Assembly: GCA_026627345.1 (NCBI GenBank)
Contig: JAPNUP010000182.1
Span: 27,716-91,715, forward strand
Length of the DNA: 64,000 bases
DNA from: Bacillota bacterium
GTDB lineage: Bacteria > Bacillota > Bacilli > Alicyclobacillales > SLC66
Direction of reading: 5' to 3'
The stretch's first letter is position 1, and each line of letters begins with the position of its first letter. Both the position numbers and the translations under genes were made by a program. The notes under the pieces were generated by a model. The model had not been told where the DNA came from. It saw only the letters and a program-made list of their open reading frames with translations, and searched no databases. Positions 1 to 8,698 of the stretch are shown here, piece by piece.

Positions 1-337
1 CGTAAAGCACTGCGCCGCTAGCCGCCCTCACCACGACATAGGTACCCCCGGAACCGGATTGCATAGGGGGTGCACCGACGCCTTGCGAGCCTGTTACACC
101 AGCTGTAGCTGCGAGCAGCAAGGCGCGATGAATAACAGGACGCGCGGTGACTTCGAGTAGCGTGTCTATTTCACTCATCGTCAAGCGATCCATCCAGGCG
201 TAGATCGCCGCCGCCGAGGCGAGATACAAGATCACGACAAAGGCGACGAGAATAGCCGTCAGCTGTCGTCTTGCTGTGACAAAGAGACTGCCTTCCTTGC
301 GCCCAGATCTCCCCGCTTTAAGCACGCGCTGACTCAT
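1..337 (-). CDS. Sensor histidine kinase, N-terminal part (truncated by window edge)
   Basis: The frame opens with ATG at 337-335, overlapping the response regulator stop by four bases (ATGA), and runs off the left edge. About 112 residues are visible. A basic N-terminus is followed by one membrane segment (about residues 25-48) and the start of an extracytoplasmic sensor region. No kinase domain lies inside the window. The call rests on the coupling to an OmpR-type regulator and on the membrane topology. It would phosphorylate that regulator in response to an envelope signal that cannot be read here. Confidence 0.75.
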   Translation of the reverse strand, partial: MSQRVLKAGRSGRKEGSLFVTARRQLTAILVAFVVILYLASAAAIYAWMDRLTMSEIDTLLEVTARPVIHRALLLAATAGVTGSQGVGAPPMQSGSGGTYVVVRAASGAVLY

Positions 338-1023
338 ACGCGCAGCGCGTATCCGACGCCGCGCACCGTTTCAATCAAGGATGCTCCTGCACCTCCGCCG
401 CCTTGCGGGTGAGCATCGATTTTTTTACGCAAAAAATGTACGTAGATCTCTACAGCGTTAGTATCCTCCGGACCACCGAAACCCCAGATGCGATCCAATA
501 TCAGTTCTTTAGGCAACACTTGTCCAGGATTGCGCAAAAACAGCTCCAGCAGTTGAAACTCCTTGGCGGTCAAACCTAGCGTTTCGCCATGGTAGGATAC
601 GCTACGCGTGATCAGATCTAGCTCAAACGGTCCTGCCTCGAGTTTCTTGGTCCCTACGACATCGCCCGCGCGACGCGTCAAGGCACGGACACGAGCAAGT
701 AGCTCCTTGATCGCAAAAGGTTTCACCAAATAATCGTCAGCCCCTGCATCGAGCCCTTGAACTCGGTCGTCAACCGCATCTTTGGCCGTCAGTAACAGGA
801 TCGGTGTCGAGTCCCCTTCGGCTCTCAACGTTTCTACGATCTGGTATCCAGTCATCCCGGGCAACATCACATCCACCACGAGCAAGTCGTACCCGCCGTC
901 TTGCGCGAGCGCCAACCCAGTGTGGCCATCTGTCGCTGTATCCACCGCAAATTGCAGATCCACAAAAGTCTGTTGCAACGCGCGCAGCAATTTCACTTCA
1001 TCATCAATAATGAGCATACGCAT
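334..1023 (-). CDS. OmpR/PhoB-family response regulator
   Basis: 229 residues. The receiver domain (about 1-115) has the acidic pair D7-D8, phospho-acceptor D51 in VVDVMLPG, and the conserved Lys in LVKPF. A winged-helix DNA-binding domain follows (about 130-228) and ends in the usual RGVGYAL hairpin. GGAGGT lies about 10 bases before ATG 1023. It is the first gene of a regulator-kinase pair, with the kinase start overlapping its stop, so it presumably acts as a transcription factor for that sensor. The regulon is unknown. The OmpR assignment is firm and the physiological signal is not visible. Confidence 0.95.
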   Translation of the reverse strand: MRMLIIDDEVKLLRALQQTFVDLQFAVDTATDGHTGLALAQDGGYDLLVVDVMLPGMTGYQIVETLRAEGDSTPILLLTAKDAVDDRVQGLDAGADDYLVKPFAIKELLARVRALTRRAGDVVGTKKLEAGPFELDLITRSVSYHGETLGLTAKEFQLLELFLRNPGQVLPKELILDRIWGFGGPEDTNAVEIYVHFLRKKIDAHPQGGGGAGASLIETVRGVGYALRV

Positions 1024-1118
1024 GTGGCTCGCACCTCCAGTCAGTCAGGGCCAGTATCCACTGCGTGCATTGAAAATGCCTTGAGGTCACAGCGCACTGT
1101 CCTGCTTCGCCACCTGTA

Positions 1119-1424
1119 TCAGGGACGCTGGATTGCGGCGTAGGCTTCGTCTGTCAACCGCGCCGACGCCAAGTCCTCGGCTGTCAATCCACCAGCGTGC
1201 CAAGTGGTCCATTTCACTGTGATATTTTTGTAATCGATCGCGATCAGCGGATGATGATTGCGACTTTCCGCCTCCTGCGCTACGCGCTGGACAAAGGTGA
1301 TGCCGGTCAAATAGTCGGTAAAGCGAAACCGGCGCACCAGCCACTGTTCATCGCGTTTCCATTCGGGCAGTTGTGAAAGGGCTTCAGTCAACTCTAGTTC
1401 TCCTATCTTGATCGGTGCGGTCAT
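1119..1424 (-). CDS. phhB: 4a-hydroxytetrahydrobiopterin (pterin-4a-carbinolamine) dehydratase
   Basis: 101 residues, the normal length for the family. The signature ESRNHHP near residue 57 contains the catalytic His pair, and a second conserved stretch is KWTTWHAGGLT. In known members it dehydrates the pterin carbinolamine made by aromatic amino acid hydroxylases, although many bacteria with this gene lack such a hydroxylase and none is seen here. ATG 1424 is preceded by AGGAGG. A TATAAT box lies just upstream on the same strand. It is divergent from the HD-GYP gene. Confidence 0.93.
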   Translation of the reverse strand: MTAPIKIGELELTEALSQLPEWKRDEQWLVRRFRFTDYLTGITFVQRVAQEAESRNHHPLIAIDYKNITVKWTTWHAGGLTAEDLASARLTDEAYAAIQRP

Positions 1425-1453
1425 CGGTTGATCCTCCTATCCTTTTCTTTCGT

Positions 1454-1459
1454 ATTATA
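1454..1459 (-). promoter_or_regulatory. Probable -10 box of the pterin dehydratase gene
   Basis: TATAAT on the minus strand, 30 bases before the ATG and just ahead of AGGAGG. No clear -35 box was found at the usual distance. Confidence 0.5.
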
Positions 1460-1538
1460 CCTCTAGTCACCATGGAAGTCTGTGCTACTATGAGGGTGCT
1501 AGACTGCTCAACATACGCCTGCCAAAGGAGTCTATCAT

Positions 1539-3095
1539 GTGACGGTGACCGAGGACTTATACCGCTTCTTTTTACGGCGGTTGCTACGCAACTACATCGT
1601 TGGATCGCTGATTGCCGTTTTAGGTGTCGGCGGCGTCTTGATGTTCACCACGCTACACTTTCGCGGCGCGCAACTCAGCGTGATCCTCGCGACTCTCGGC
1701 GTCTCACTCTTATGCATGTTCGCCGTGGAATCTATCGCCTTTCGGCGCGATCTGCGACCCATCCGCGAGGTTCTGTTTAGCCAGCCAGAAAACCTACAGA
1801 TCTTGCGCACTGCTTATGCGCGTGCGCATCGCTTTCCCTTGCTGACGGTGCGCCGCGTGCTCGGCCCACACCTGTTTGGACTCGCCATTCCCGAAGTGAT
1901 ACTGACGATCTGGGAGATACATGCAAGGCTTTTGCAGTTGCCTGATGCCATCGTCTTGACTGCACTGTTGGCTGCAGTACTCGTCGCCAGCATGCATGGT
2001 ATGGTCGAATACTTCCTCGCCACCACAGCCATCCAACCTGTGTTAACCGCCTTGCGCCAAATGGCCAAAGAACGCTTTGACAGCGATCTCTCTCTGGATG
2101 GACAAGTCGTCGTCTCCATCCGGACCAAGTTCTTGCTCAGCACACTATTTGTCGGCACGCTGCCACTTCTTCTGTTTAGTCTAGCGACCCAGTGGCGCTT
2201 AACAGAGATCGCAGGCGCGCTGTCCGGCACGTACTGGCAGTGGGCCATTGGCGTTTTGTTGATCGGGATCTGCTTTGCCACGATCGGCGCATGGTTGCTT
2301 TGGGTGTCGGTGCGTCATCCCATCGAGCAACTACAGTCGGCGATGCGCAGCGTACAGCGCGGCGACTTGGCTGTTCGCGCGAACGACTTGTACAGCGACG
2401 AGTTTTCGCGCCTCGTAGCCGGGTTTAACCACATGGTCGGCGGGTTGTTGGCACGTGACGAACTGAACACGTTGCTACTGGACAGCTACTTCGCGACACT
2501 GGCTGCCGCACTCGACGCTCGCGATCCATACACCGCAGGACACTCTGTACGCGTGGCGCAGTACGCAGTGGAAATTGGTCGCAAGGTGGGGTTGCCGACG
2601 CCCGAACTGCAAAATTTGCGTAAATGTTCGCTACTCCATGACATCGGCAAAATCGGCGTGCGCGACAGCATTTTACTGAAAGAAGGTCGGCTCACGGAAG
2701 ATGAGTTCGACCAGATGAAAAAGCATCCCGCTCTCGGTGAAGCGATCCTACGCGAGGTGCAGCCTGTAGAGGCCATGGCTCCGCTCTTGCCAGGCGTTCG
2801 ATCGCACCACGAAAGATACGATGGCAAAGGCTATCCTGATGGCGCGGCAGGTGACGATATCCCGCTGTTCGGTCGAATCATTGCAGTGGCAGACGCCTTT
2901 GATGCCATGACCTCCGACCGGCCCTACCGAAAAGGGATGCCGGTCGCCAAGGCTCTCTCTATTCTTGACGAAGGGCGTGGGAGCCAGTGGGATCCTTTGT
3001 TTGCAGACGGCTTTATCGAATGGGCGAGGCAGAACCCCCACCTACTTGACCGCCCGGGCAACGCCAATCTAGCGGAGCAACTCGTCAGTTCGTAG
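1539..3095 (+). CDS. Membrane-bound HAMP / HD-GYP domain protein (probable c-di-GMP phosphodiesterase)
   Basis: 518 residues starting at GTG 1539, eight bases after AAAGGAG. The N-terminal 260 residues hold about six membrane segments with little extracellular sequence. A HAMP-like linker follows (about 258-310), then an HD-GYP domain (about 325-500). The metal site HD is at residues 367-368 in HDIGKIGV, and the HHERYDGKGYPDG block is intact, so hydrolysis of cyclic di-GMP is likely. The 3' end overlaps the convergent thioesterase gene by 11 bases. An EAL protein lies further along (about 27.2-28.5 kb). No GGDEF cyclase is visible in the window. Confidence 0.93.
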   Translation: MTVTEDLYRFFLRRLLRNYIVGSLIAVLGVGGVLMFTTLHFRGAQLSVILATLGVSLLCMFAVESIAFRRDLRPIREVLFSQPENLQILRTAYARAHRFPLLTVRRVLGPHLFGLAIPEVILTIWEIHARLLQLPDAIVLTALLAAVLVASMHGMVEYFLATTAIQPVLTALRQMAKERFDSDLSLDGQVVVSIRTKFLLSTLFVGTLPLLLFSLATQWRLTEIAGALSGTYWQWAIGVLLIGICFATIGAWLLWVSVRHPIEQLQSAMRSVQRGDLAVRANDLYSDEFSRLVAGFNHMVGGLLARDELNTLLLDSYFATLAAALDARDPYTAGHSVRVAQYAVEIGRKVGLPTPELQNLRKCSLLHDIGKIGVRDSILLKEGRLTEDEFDQMKKHPALGEAILREVQPVEAMAPLLPGVRSHHERYDGKGYPDGAAGDDIPLFGRIIAVADAFDAMTSDRPYRKGMPVAKALSILDEGRGSQWDPLFADGFIEWARQNPHLLDRPGNANLAEQLVSS

Positions 3096-3573
3096 AGGCT
3101 GCTGATTGGTGGTAAAAAGTGCCCGTCCCGGATGCTACGAGGGTTCCCTGATCGTCGAAAATCTCGCACTTCGCCGTGTACAGTCGCCGGCCTGTAGAGA
3201 CAATCTGGGCTTTGGCGATCAGCTTCGCACCACGAGCAGGTTTGTGGTACTGCACGGACATCTGCACCGTCACACCAGGTCGATTGGCCTTTAAATGACT
3301 GGCTAAGCCCATAGCATTGTCAGCCAGCAGTGCTAGCACGCCACCGTGCGCCATCTGCACCGGATTCATTGTGAGTTCATTCAAGTCGATCGTGACCGTA
3401 CATTCACCAGCCGCTTCCCAGTTCGCAAGATCAACTGTTTCCCCGAAGAAGTAGTGCAAGAAGTAAAAATGATCAGCACGCGCTTCGCGAAGGGCTTGTG
3501 CCGCCTTTAGCCCGGCCTGCAACTCCGCCTCATCATAATCCGCCAGTCGCATGACCAACTCGTCTTTCGTCAA
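3085..3573 (-). CDS. PaaI-family hotdog-fold thioesterase
   Basis: 162 residues. The hotdog thioesterase core spans about 45-155, with NPVQMAHGGVLALLADNAMG, the helix motif that carries the catalytic Asp and the HGG turn in PaaI/YbgC-type acyl-CoA thioesterases. The start is TTG 3573, nine bases after GGAG. An N-terminal helical region of about 40 residues precedes the fold. The substrate cannot be read from sequence. It is convergent with, and overlaps, the HD-GYP gene. Confidence 0.9.
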   Translation of the reverse strand: MTKDELVMRLADYDEAELQAGLKAAQALREARADHFYFLHYFFGETVDLANWEAAGECTVTIDLNELTMNPVQMAHGGVLALLADNAMGLASHLKANRPGVTVQMSVQYHKPARGAKLIAKAQIVSTGRRLYTAKCEIFDDQGTLVASGTGTFYHQSAASTN

Positions 3574-3645
3574 TGATATTCACTCCGTCCGTCATTTCAC
3601 TGAACCTCTCTGATTGCCGCATGACCCCGTCTCGATGTCTCATGG

Positions 3646-3716
3646 TATAATCAGGGCGCTTTCGCTCTCACCCATTATACAAAACGAAGCGAAGAATACC
3701 TGAATCTCTGGTACAA
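3646..3716 (+). promoter_or_regulatory. Two extended -10 promoters upstream of the DedA-ABC operon
   Basis: TGGTATAAT (hexamer 3646-3651) and TGGTACAAT (hexamer 3711-3716) are both extended -10 elements with weak or absent -35 boxes. They precede the operon beginning at 3751. Confidence 0.5.
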
Positions 3717-3750
3717 TGATCTGAGTGAATTCCGAATGCAGATGGGATGA

Positions 3751-4374
3751 TTGCGATTGTCACCAAGTCAGCTCTTGCAACACTACGGTTATATCGGCGT
3801 TGTCATTGCGCTGATTCTTGAGTTTCTCCTCATCCCCTTCCCTGCAGAGACGATTTTGGTCGTCTCCGGGGTCATGTGGCACAAAGGGCTGTTTCATCTG
3901 ATCCCTTTGTTGATCGTGGCCACATTAGGATCGTGGGGCGGTTCGCTACTTGGTTACAGCCTTGGGCGCCTGCTTGGACGGCCTGTCATCGTCCGTTACG
4001 GCCGTTATGTCAAACTCGATGAGAAAAACCTACTCAAAGCGGAAACGGCCTTTCGTCAATATTCAGTGTTGATCCTTGGAATTGGTCGCTTTATCGCGGG
4101 CATTCGCGTGCTGATCGCCTATGTCGCAGGTATCAATAAGATGAGCATTGGTCTATACGGCGTGATTACGCTTGTATCCGCCGCGATCTGGGCGACAGCA
4201 TTCATCCTCCTTGGCGCCACGATCGGCACAGAGTGGCACGTCGTGTCCATGTGGATTCTGATGCACAAGTTCCTGTCGGGATTGTTCCTTGTCATCTTGC
4301 TCGCCGTGCTCTTTTTCTGGTTGCGCCGCAAACGCCTGGCCAAACAGCGCGAGAGGGGTGAACATGCCAGTTGA
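3751..4374 (+). CDS. DedA family membrane protein
   Basis: 207 residues. The family pattern is present: an early FPAETILVVSG re-entrant segment, the GSLLGYSLGRLLGR stretch, and a second re-entrant segment around RFIAGIRVLIAYVAGINKM, followed by two C-terminal membrane helices and a basic tail. DedA proteins are linked to lipid carrier recycling and proton-motive-force homeostasis, and some members flip undecaprenyl phosphate. The start is TTG 3751, with in-frame TTG 3757 as an alternative that is better spaced from GGGA. The stop overlaps the TTG start of the ABC permease (TTGA), so translation is probably coupled. Confidence 0.92.
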   Translation: MRLSPSQLLQHYGYIGVVIALILEFLLIPFPAETILVVSGVMWHKGLFHLIPLLIVATLGSWGGSLLGYSLGRLLGRPVIVRYGRYVKLDEKNLLKAETAFRQYSVLILGIGRFIAGIRVLIAYVAGINKMSIGLYGVITLVSAAIWATAFILLGATIGTEWHVVSMWILMHKFLSGLFLVILLAVLFFWLRRKRLAKQRERGEHAS

Positions 4375-6104
4375 ATCAGATCTGGTCTGTGTTTCGCGAA
4401 CGTCGCCGCATTGGGCTGGCCGACGTGGTCGTCGTCATTTTCATTGTCGGTCTTCTGTATGCCGTGCTCGACCTTGGCAAAGGCATGGTGGTGCCGCTTG
4501 CGCCAAAGGATCAAACGGTCATCCATCTGGATCCGAGCTACCTCCCCTACTATGCAGGTCGCTCGATGCTTCGCATGTTCATCGCCTATTTCTTATCCTT
4601 AGCGTTCGCACTGATCTATGGACGGATTGCCGCTTATCATAAAACCGCTGAGAAGATTATGATCCCAGCCTTGGACTTGTTGCAGTCCATTCCGGTGTTC
4701 GGTTTTTTGACGATCACGATCACAGGCTTTCTAGCGCTTTTCCCGGGCAATGAACTCGGGGCAGAGTGCGCTTCGATCTTTGCCATTTTTACAGCCCAAG
4801 CTTGGAATATCACGTTTAGCTTTTACCATTCACTCACAACGATGCCTACTGATCTTAAGGAAGCCGCCGACATCAACCGTTTGCGCCCTTGGGCGCGCTT
4901 TATCAAACTCGAAGTCCCGTATAGCATGATCGGACTCGTGTACAACAGTATGATGTCATTTGGCGGCGCATGGTTCTTCCTGATCGCCTCGGAAAGTTTC
5001 ACGGTGTTAAATAAAACGATCGTGTTACCTGGTATTGGCTCGTATCTAGGAGAAGCGCTGGACCGCGGCAATATCCCAGCGCTTCTGTATGGACTCATCG
5101 CCATGATGGTCGTCATTGTCGCAGTCGACCAATTGCTCTGGCGCCCTGCCGTCGCTTGGTCGCACAAGTTTAAACTGGATCAAAACGAGTCACTCGACCC
5201 ACCCACATCTTGGTTCCTACAGTTATTACGCCGATCCGAGTGGGTCAAAACGGTGCTCACTGCCGTTTTCTCCCCTCTGGCCATCGCAGTGTCAGACATC
5301 ATCTGGCGACTCGAAGTCCGTTCAGCGCACCACAGTGAACAGCGCCCTGCGCACCCTCTGGCACGCATTTTACGCTGGGTGGTCTTACTGGCTGTCTTGG
5401 CCTACTGCGCACGTCTCACTGCCAGTGCTGCGGTGGAAGTGTGGCGGCTTGGGATCGGGCAGCTCTTGGACGTCGTCAAACTTGGCTTTTACACCTTTGC
5501 TCGCGTGATGGCCGCAACTGTCCTCGGCGCGCTTTGGACGGTGCCAGTCGGAGTGATGATTGGCCTTAACAGTCGATTGTCACGGATTATGCAACCACTG
5601 ATTCAAATCGCCGCTTCCTTTCCGACCAATGTCTTTTATCCACTGATCGTGATCTTCTATCTGGCGATTCACATGAACTTCAATATCGGCGCCATCCCGC
5701 TGATCATGCTCGGGACCCAGTGGTACTTGCTATTTAACGTCATTGCCGGCACCATGGCGATTCCGACTGGTCTGAAAGAAGCCACATCGATCCTCAAGCT
5801 GCGCAGTGTGACTTGGTGGAAAACACTCATTTTGCCAGCGATCTTTCCGGCGCTTATCACAGGTGGTATCACAGCGAGCGGTGGCGCGTGGAATGCCAGT
5901 GTGATTGCGGAATACGTCACAGCGCGAGGCCACACCTTGGAAGCTAGTGGCCTCGGCGCCTTTATTACTCATGCGTCTGCCGTCGGAAATTGGGGGCAAC
6001 TCCTTTGGGGTCTGGCTGTGATGTCCTGCTTTGTCGTGCTCATCAATCGCCTGGTGTGGCGTCGCCTCTACCGGCTCGCAGAAGACAAGTACCATCTGGA
6101 GTAA
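4371..6104 (+). CDS. Fused double-permease subunit of a NitT/TauT-like ABC importer
   Basis: 577 residues in two tandem permease modules of the binding-protein-dependent type. The first spans about 15-265 and the second about 355-570. Each has an EAA-like loop (LKEAADINRLRPWARF and LKEATSILKLRSVTWW) that contacts the ATPase. This resembles nitrate/sulfonate/taurine transporters but with both permease halves in one chain. It is coupled to DedA upstream and followed by its ATPase after 27 bases. No periplasmic-type binding protein is encoded nearby, so the substrate is unknown. Confidence 0.9.
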   Translation: MNQIWSVFRERRRIGLADVVVVIFIVGLLYAVLDLGKGMVVPLAPKDQTVIHLDPSYLPYYAGRSMLRMFIAYFLSLAFALIYGRIAAYHKTAEKIMIPALDLLQSIPVFGFLTITITGFLALFPGNELGAECASIFAIFTAQAWNITFSFYHSLTTMPTDLKEAADINRLRPWARFIKLEVPYSMIGLVYNSMMSFGGAWFFLIASESFTVLNKTIVLPGIGSYLGEALDRGNIPALLYGLIAMMVVIVAVDQLLWRPAVAWSHKFKLDQNESLDPPTSWFLQLLRRSEWVKTVLTAVFSPLAIAVSDIIWRLEVRSAHHSEQRPAHPLARILRWVVLLAVLAYCARLTASAAVEVWRLGIGQLLDVVKLGFYTFARVMAATVLGALWTVPVGVMIGLNSRLSRIMQPLIQIAASFPTNVFYPLIVIFYLAIHMNFNIGAIPLIMLGTQWYLLFNVIAGTMAIPTGLKEATSILKLRSVTWWKTLILPAIFPALITGGITASGGAWNASVIAEYVTARGHTLEASGLGAFITHASAVGNWGQLLWGLAVMSCFVVLINRLVWRRLYRLAEDKYHLE

Positions 6105-6131
6105 GACAATAATTGAAGGAGTCCGAAGCTC

Positions 6132-7454
6132 ATGGCCAAAGGCGTACCTCTCATTGACGTCAAAGACATCACCAAAGATTTCGAAGGAACTGGCGGCGCC
6201 CGTTTCCGCGTGCTCAGTGACATCGATCTACAGATCTGCGAAGGCGACTTTATCGCCTTACTCGGACCTTCGGGTTCCGGGAAGTCGACGCTCCTACGGA
6301 TCATCGCAGGCCTTGCTCGACCGACGTCCGGTCAAGTACTCTATCGCGGCCAGCCTTTTTCAGGCACCAACCCTGGCGTCAGCATGGTATTTCAGTCGTT
6401 TGCACTGTTCCCATGGCTCACTGTCCTCGAAAATGTAGAGTTAGGTCTGCGCTACGCCCCCCTTAGTCGCCAAGAAAAGCGCGATAAAGCCGTCGCGGCC
6501 ATCGACATGATCGGACTCGACGGATTCGAAGGCGCCTACCCTAAGGAACTCAGTGGCGGCATGCGTCAACGCGTCGGCTTGGGTCGTGCGCTTGTCATGG
6601 AACCTGATATTTTGCTGATGGATGAGCCTTTTTCGGCACTCGATGTCCTCACCGCTGAGAACCTCAAGCGCGACTTGCTCGAACTTTGGCAAATGGGCCA
6701 GATCCCGACCAAAGCGATCGTTCTCGTCACGCACGGTATTGAAGAGGCCGTGTATATGGCGGATCGCGCGCTGATTCTCTCGCGCGATCCCGCGCGCATC
6801 GTCAGCAGTGTGGCCATCACCTTACCACACTGGCGAGATCGCAAGTCAGACCCATTTACCCGTCTCGTGGATGAACTATATTCGATCCTCACTCAACACA
6901 AAGATGCGCGGCAGACCCCGCTAGAAGAGGCGAGCGTACAATCGCCGCGGAAAATGACCTTGATTCCCAATGTGGCAGCAGGCGCTGTGACTGGCTTCAT
7001 CGAACTGGTCGATGACCTTGGCGGAAAAGTCGACGTGTATAAGATTGGCGAATCCCTGGCACTAGACCTGGAGGATATCTTGCCGATCGTCGAGACATGC
7101 CGCATCTTTCAGTTTGCAACCGTCACATCGGGTGACTTCGAACTCACCGAGATCGGCCGTCAACTCGCTGATGCCACGGTGCTAGAACGCAAAACGATGT
7201 TTCGCGACCAAGCCTTACGCCATGTGCCTTTTATGGAGCGCGTGCTGTGGGTACTCGAAAGTAAGCGCAATGGTCAGATGCCGCGCGAGTTTTTTCTGGA
7301 AATCCTGCAAAAGAGTCTGGGCAAAGAAGACGCCGAGACACAACTCGATACCCTGATTACGTGGGGGCGTTACGTCGAGCTGTTCGCTTACGATGAAGAC
7401 TCCAAACTCTTTTACTTAGAAGAGTCCGATGCGACAGACGGAACATCAGAGTAG
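6132..7454 (+). CDS. ABC transporter ATPase with C-terminal AAA-associated domain (NitT/TauT-like)
   Basis: 440 residues. The nucleotide-binding domain (about 1-255) has Walker A GPSGSGKSTLL, Q-loop FQSF, signature LSGGMRQR, Walker B ILLMDEP and the switch His in VTHGIEEA. After a linker, residues about 285-435 form an extra domain like the AAA-associated C-terminal domain found on some nitrate/sulfonate-type ATPases. That domain may sense a ligand or control the transporter. ATG 6132 follows GAAGGAGT. It works with the fused permease just upstream. Confidence 0.92.
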   Translation: MAKGVPLIDVKDITKDFEGTGGARFRVLSDIDLQICEGDFIALLGPSGSGKSTLLRIIAGLARPTSGQVLYRGQPFSGTNPGVSMVFQSFALFPWLTVLENVELGLRYAPLSRQEKRDKAVAAIDMIGLDGFEGAYPKELSGGMRQRVGLGRALVMEPDILLMDEPFSALDVLTAENLKRDLLELWQMGQIPTKAIVLVTHGIEEAVYMADRALILSRDPARIVSSVAITLPHWRDRKSDPFTRLVDELYSILTQHKDARQTPLEEASVQSPRKMTLIPNVAAGAVTGFIELVDDLGGKVDVYKIGESLALDLEDILPIVETCRIFQFATVTSGDFELTEIGRQLADATVLERKTMFRDQALRHVPFMERVLWVLESKRNGQMPREFFLEILQKSLGKEDAETQLDTLITWGRYVELFAYDEDSKLFYLEESDATDGTSE

Positions 7455-7506
7455 TCCTGAACCCTAGTGAGGCCTTGTGCCCCGCCAGATGGCGACCGGT
7501 TTGTGG

Positions 7507-7512
7507 TATAAT
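7507..7512 (+). promoter_or_regulatory. Extended -10 promoter of the bacilliredoxin gene
   Basis: TGGTATAAT, an extended -10 element 42 bases before the ATG. No good -35 box was seen. Confidence 0.55.
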
Positions 7513-7553
7513 GAAGGAAGTTCAAAGGCACGATTAACGGGAGGTCATTGGCG

Positions 7554-7982
7554 ATGGCATACGACTCACCTATGTTTTTAGAAATCATTGAACCGATGCG
7601 TGAAGAACTGACGCGTGTAGGCTTCGAGGAGCTACGTACGCCAGAAGCTGTCGACGAGGCGTTTGCCCGTAGTGGCTTGACCATGTGTGTGGTCAACTCG
7701 ATCTGTGGTTGTGCAGCTGGCATTGCGCGACCAGCAGTGGCAGAAGCGATCACCCACGGTCCGAAGCCTGATCATCTGGTCACCGTTTTTGCCGGACAAG
7801 ACGTGGAGTCCACGAAGAAAGCACGTTCCTACTTCACTGGGCGTCCCGCTTCGTCTCCATCGATCGCACTGCTCAAGGACGGTCAGTTCGTCTATCTGAT
7901 GGAACGCCATCAGATCGAAGGACATAGCAGTGAAGACGTGACCGCGGGCTTGGTTGCAGCTCTCGAGAAATTTAGCTCCTAA
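7554..7982 (+). CDS. BrxA/BrxB family bacilliredoxin (YphP/YqiW)
   Basis: 142 residues from ATG 7554, eight bases after GGGAGG. A TTG six bases earlier is too close to that site. The CGC active site is at residues 51-53 in NSICGCAAG, the hallmark of bacilliredoxins, which remove bacillithiol from oxidised protein thiols in Bacillota. The protein is thioredoxin-fold throughout and of normal length. It sits alone between the ABC operon and a convergent thpR. Its presence suggests the organism makes bacillithiol, but no bsh gene is in the window. Confidence 0.95.
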   Translation: MAYDSPMFLEIIEPMREELTRVGFEELRTPEAVDEAFARSGLTMCVVNSICGCAAGIARPAVAEAITHGPKPDHLVTVFAGQDVESTKKARSYFTGRPASSPSIALLKDGQFVYLMERHQIEGHSSEDVTAGLVAALEKFSS

Positions 7983-7998
7983 GCATAACTTGGTCATC

Positions 7999-8060
7999 GA
8001 AGCGGCCTGTGAGGACTTACGCACACCTGGTGTTGGCGTAGCGTCCACGCAGGCTGCTTC
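7999..8060. repeat. Nested inverted repeats between convergent brx and thpR
   Basis: The outer arms are GAAGCGGCCTG (7999-8009) and CAGGCTGCTTC (8050-8060), 11 bp with one G-T pair. Inside are TACGC (8018-8022) with GCGTA (8036-8040), and inside those a small ACACC/GGTGT hairpin. No T-tract follows on either strand, so it is not a classic intrinsic terminator. Confidence 0.5.
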
Positions 8061-8079
8061 ATGCGTGCCAAACGCTTGC

Positions 8080-8628
8080 CTACGTGATCGGTTGACTCTC
8101 TAAAGGCAGGTCGGCGAACGGTTTCCAGCCCCCCGTTTGCCGGCGGTAGACGCGCACTGCGCGAACGGTGAATGCGGACATGTTCGCCGCAAGATCAGTT
8201 GCCGACTGGCGTATCTCGTCCATCTGCGCAAGCGGTGTGCCGAAAGACTCCATCGCCAGTGTCAGATGCGGATGAAAAGGACGTTGCTCGACCTGAAACG
8301 GCCAGCCGTGTAGTTGCGTCAGCCTTTGCGTCGCGCTGTACAAGGCGTCACGCAACCGCAAAGCGTTCGCCCCGTCTTCGAGTCGCAAGAACAAAACTCG
8401 CTTGCCAAAAGCGTCCGGCGCGCCGAGTTGCAAGGCAAATGGCGCCTCCGTGTTGCAGACTTCTTGCATCGCCTCTAGCCACCACTCTGGTTGCGGGACT
8501 TCCATCGGCGGCACGAGTGTCACGTGTGGTTCGATGTGACGCACGAGTCTCCCCGGATAGCTCGCGCGGAGCGCGTCAATCCTATTCTTGAGCTCGTCTG
8601 GAACGGCTATGCCTGCAAAGAACCGCAT
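8080..8628 (-). CDS. thpR: RNA 2',3'-cyclic phosphodiesterase (2'-5' RNA ligase family)
   Basis: 182 residues from ATG 8628. AGAGGT sits nine bases upstream, whereas the more upstream GTG 8637 directly touches it. The two HxTx motifs of the 2H phosphoesterase fold are present: HVTL near residue 38 and HLTL near residue 128. Known ThpR proteins open 2',3'-cyclic phosphates on RNA ends, and the ligase activity is the historical name. It is divergent from rocD. Confidence 0.92.
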   Translation of the reverse strand: MRFFAGIAVPDELKNRIDALRASYPGRLVRHIEPHVTLVPPMEVPQPEWWLEAMQEVCNTEAPFALQLGAPDAFGKRVLFLRLEDGANALRLRDALYSATQRLTQLHGWPFQVEQRPFHPHLTLAMESFGTPLAQMDEIRQSATDLAANMSAFTVRAVRVYRRQTGGWKPFADLPLESQPIT

Positions 8629-8698
8629 ACGCAACACCTCTTTCTGTCGGCTTTCATTACTCCCCTACGCAGTACACACGAAACAGGAGGCGATGCAC

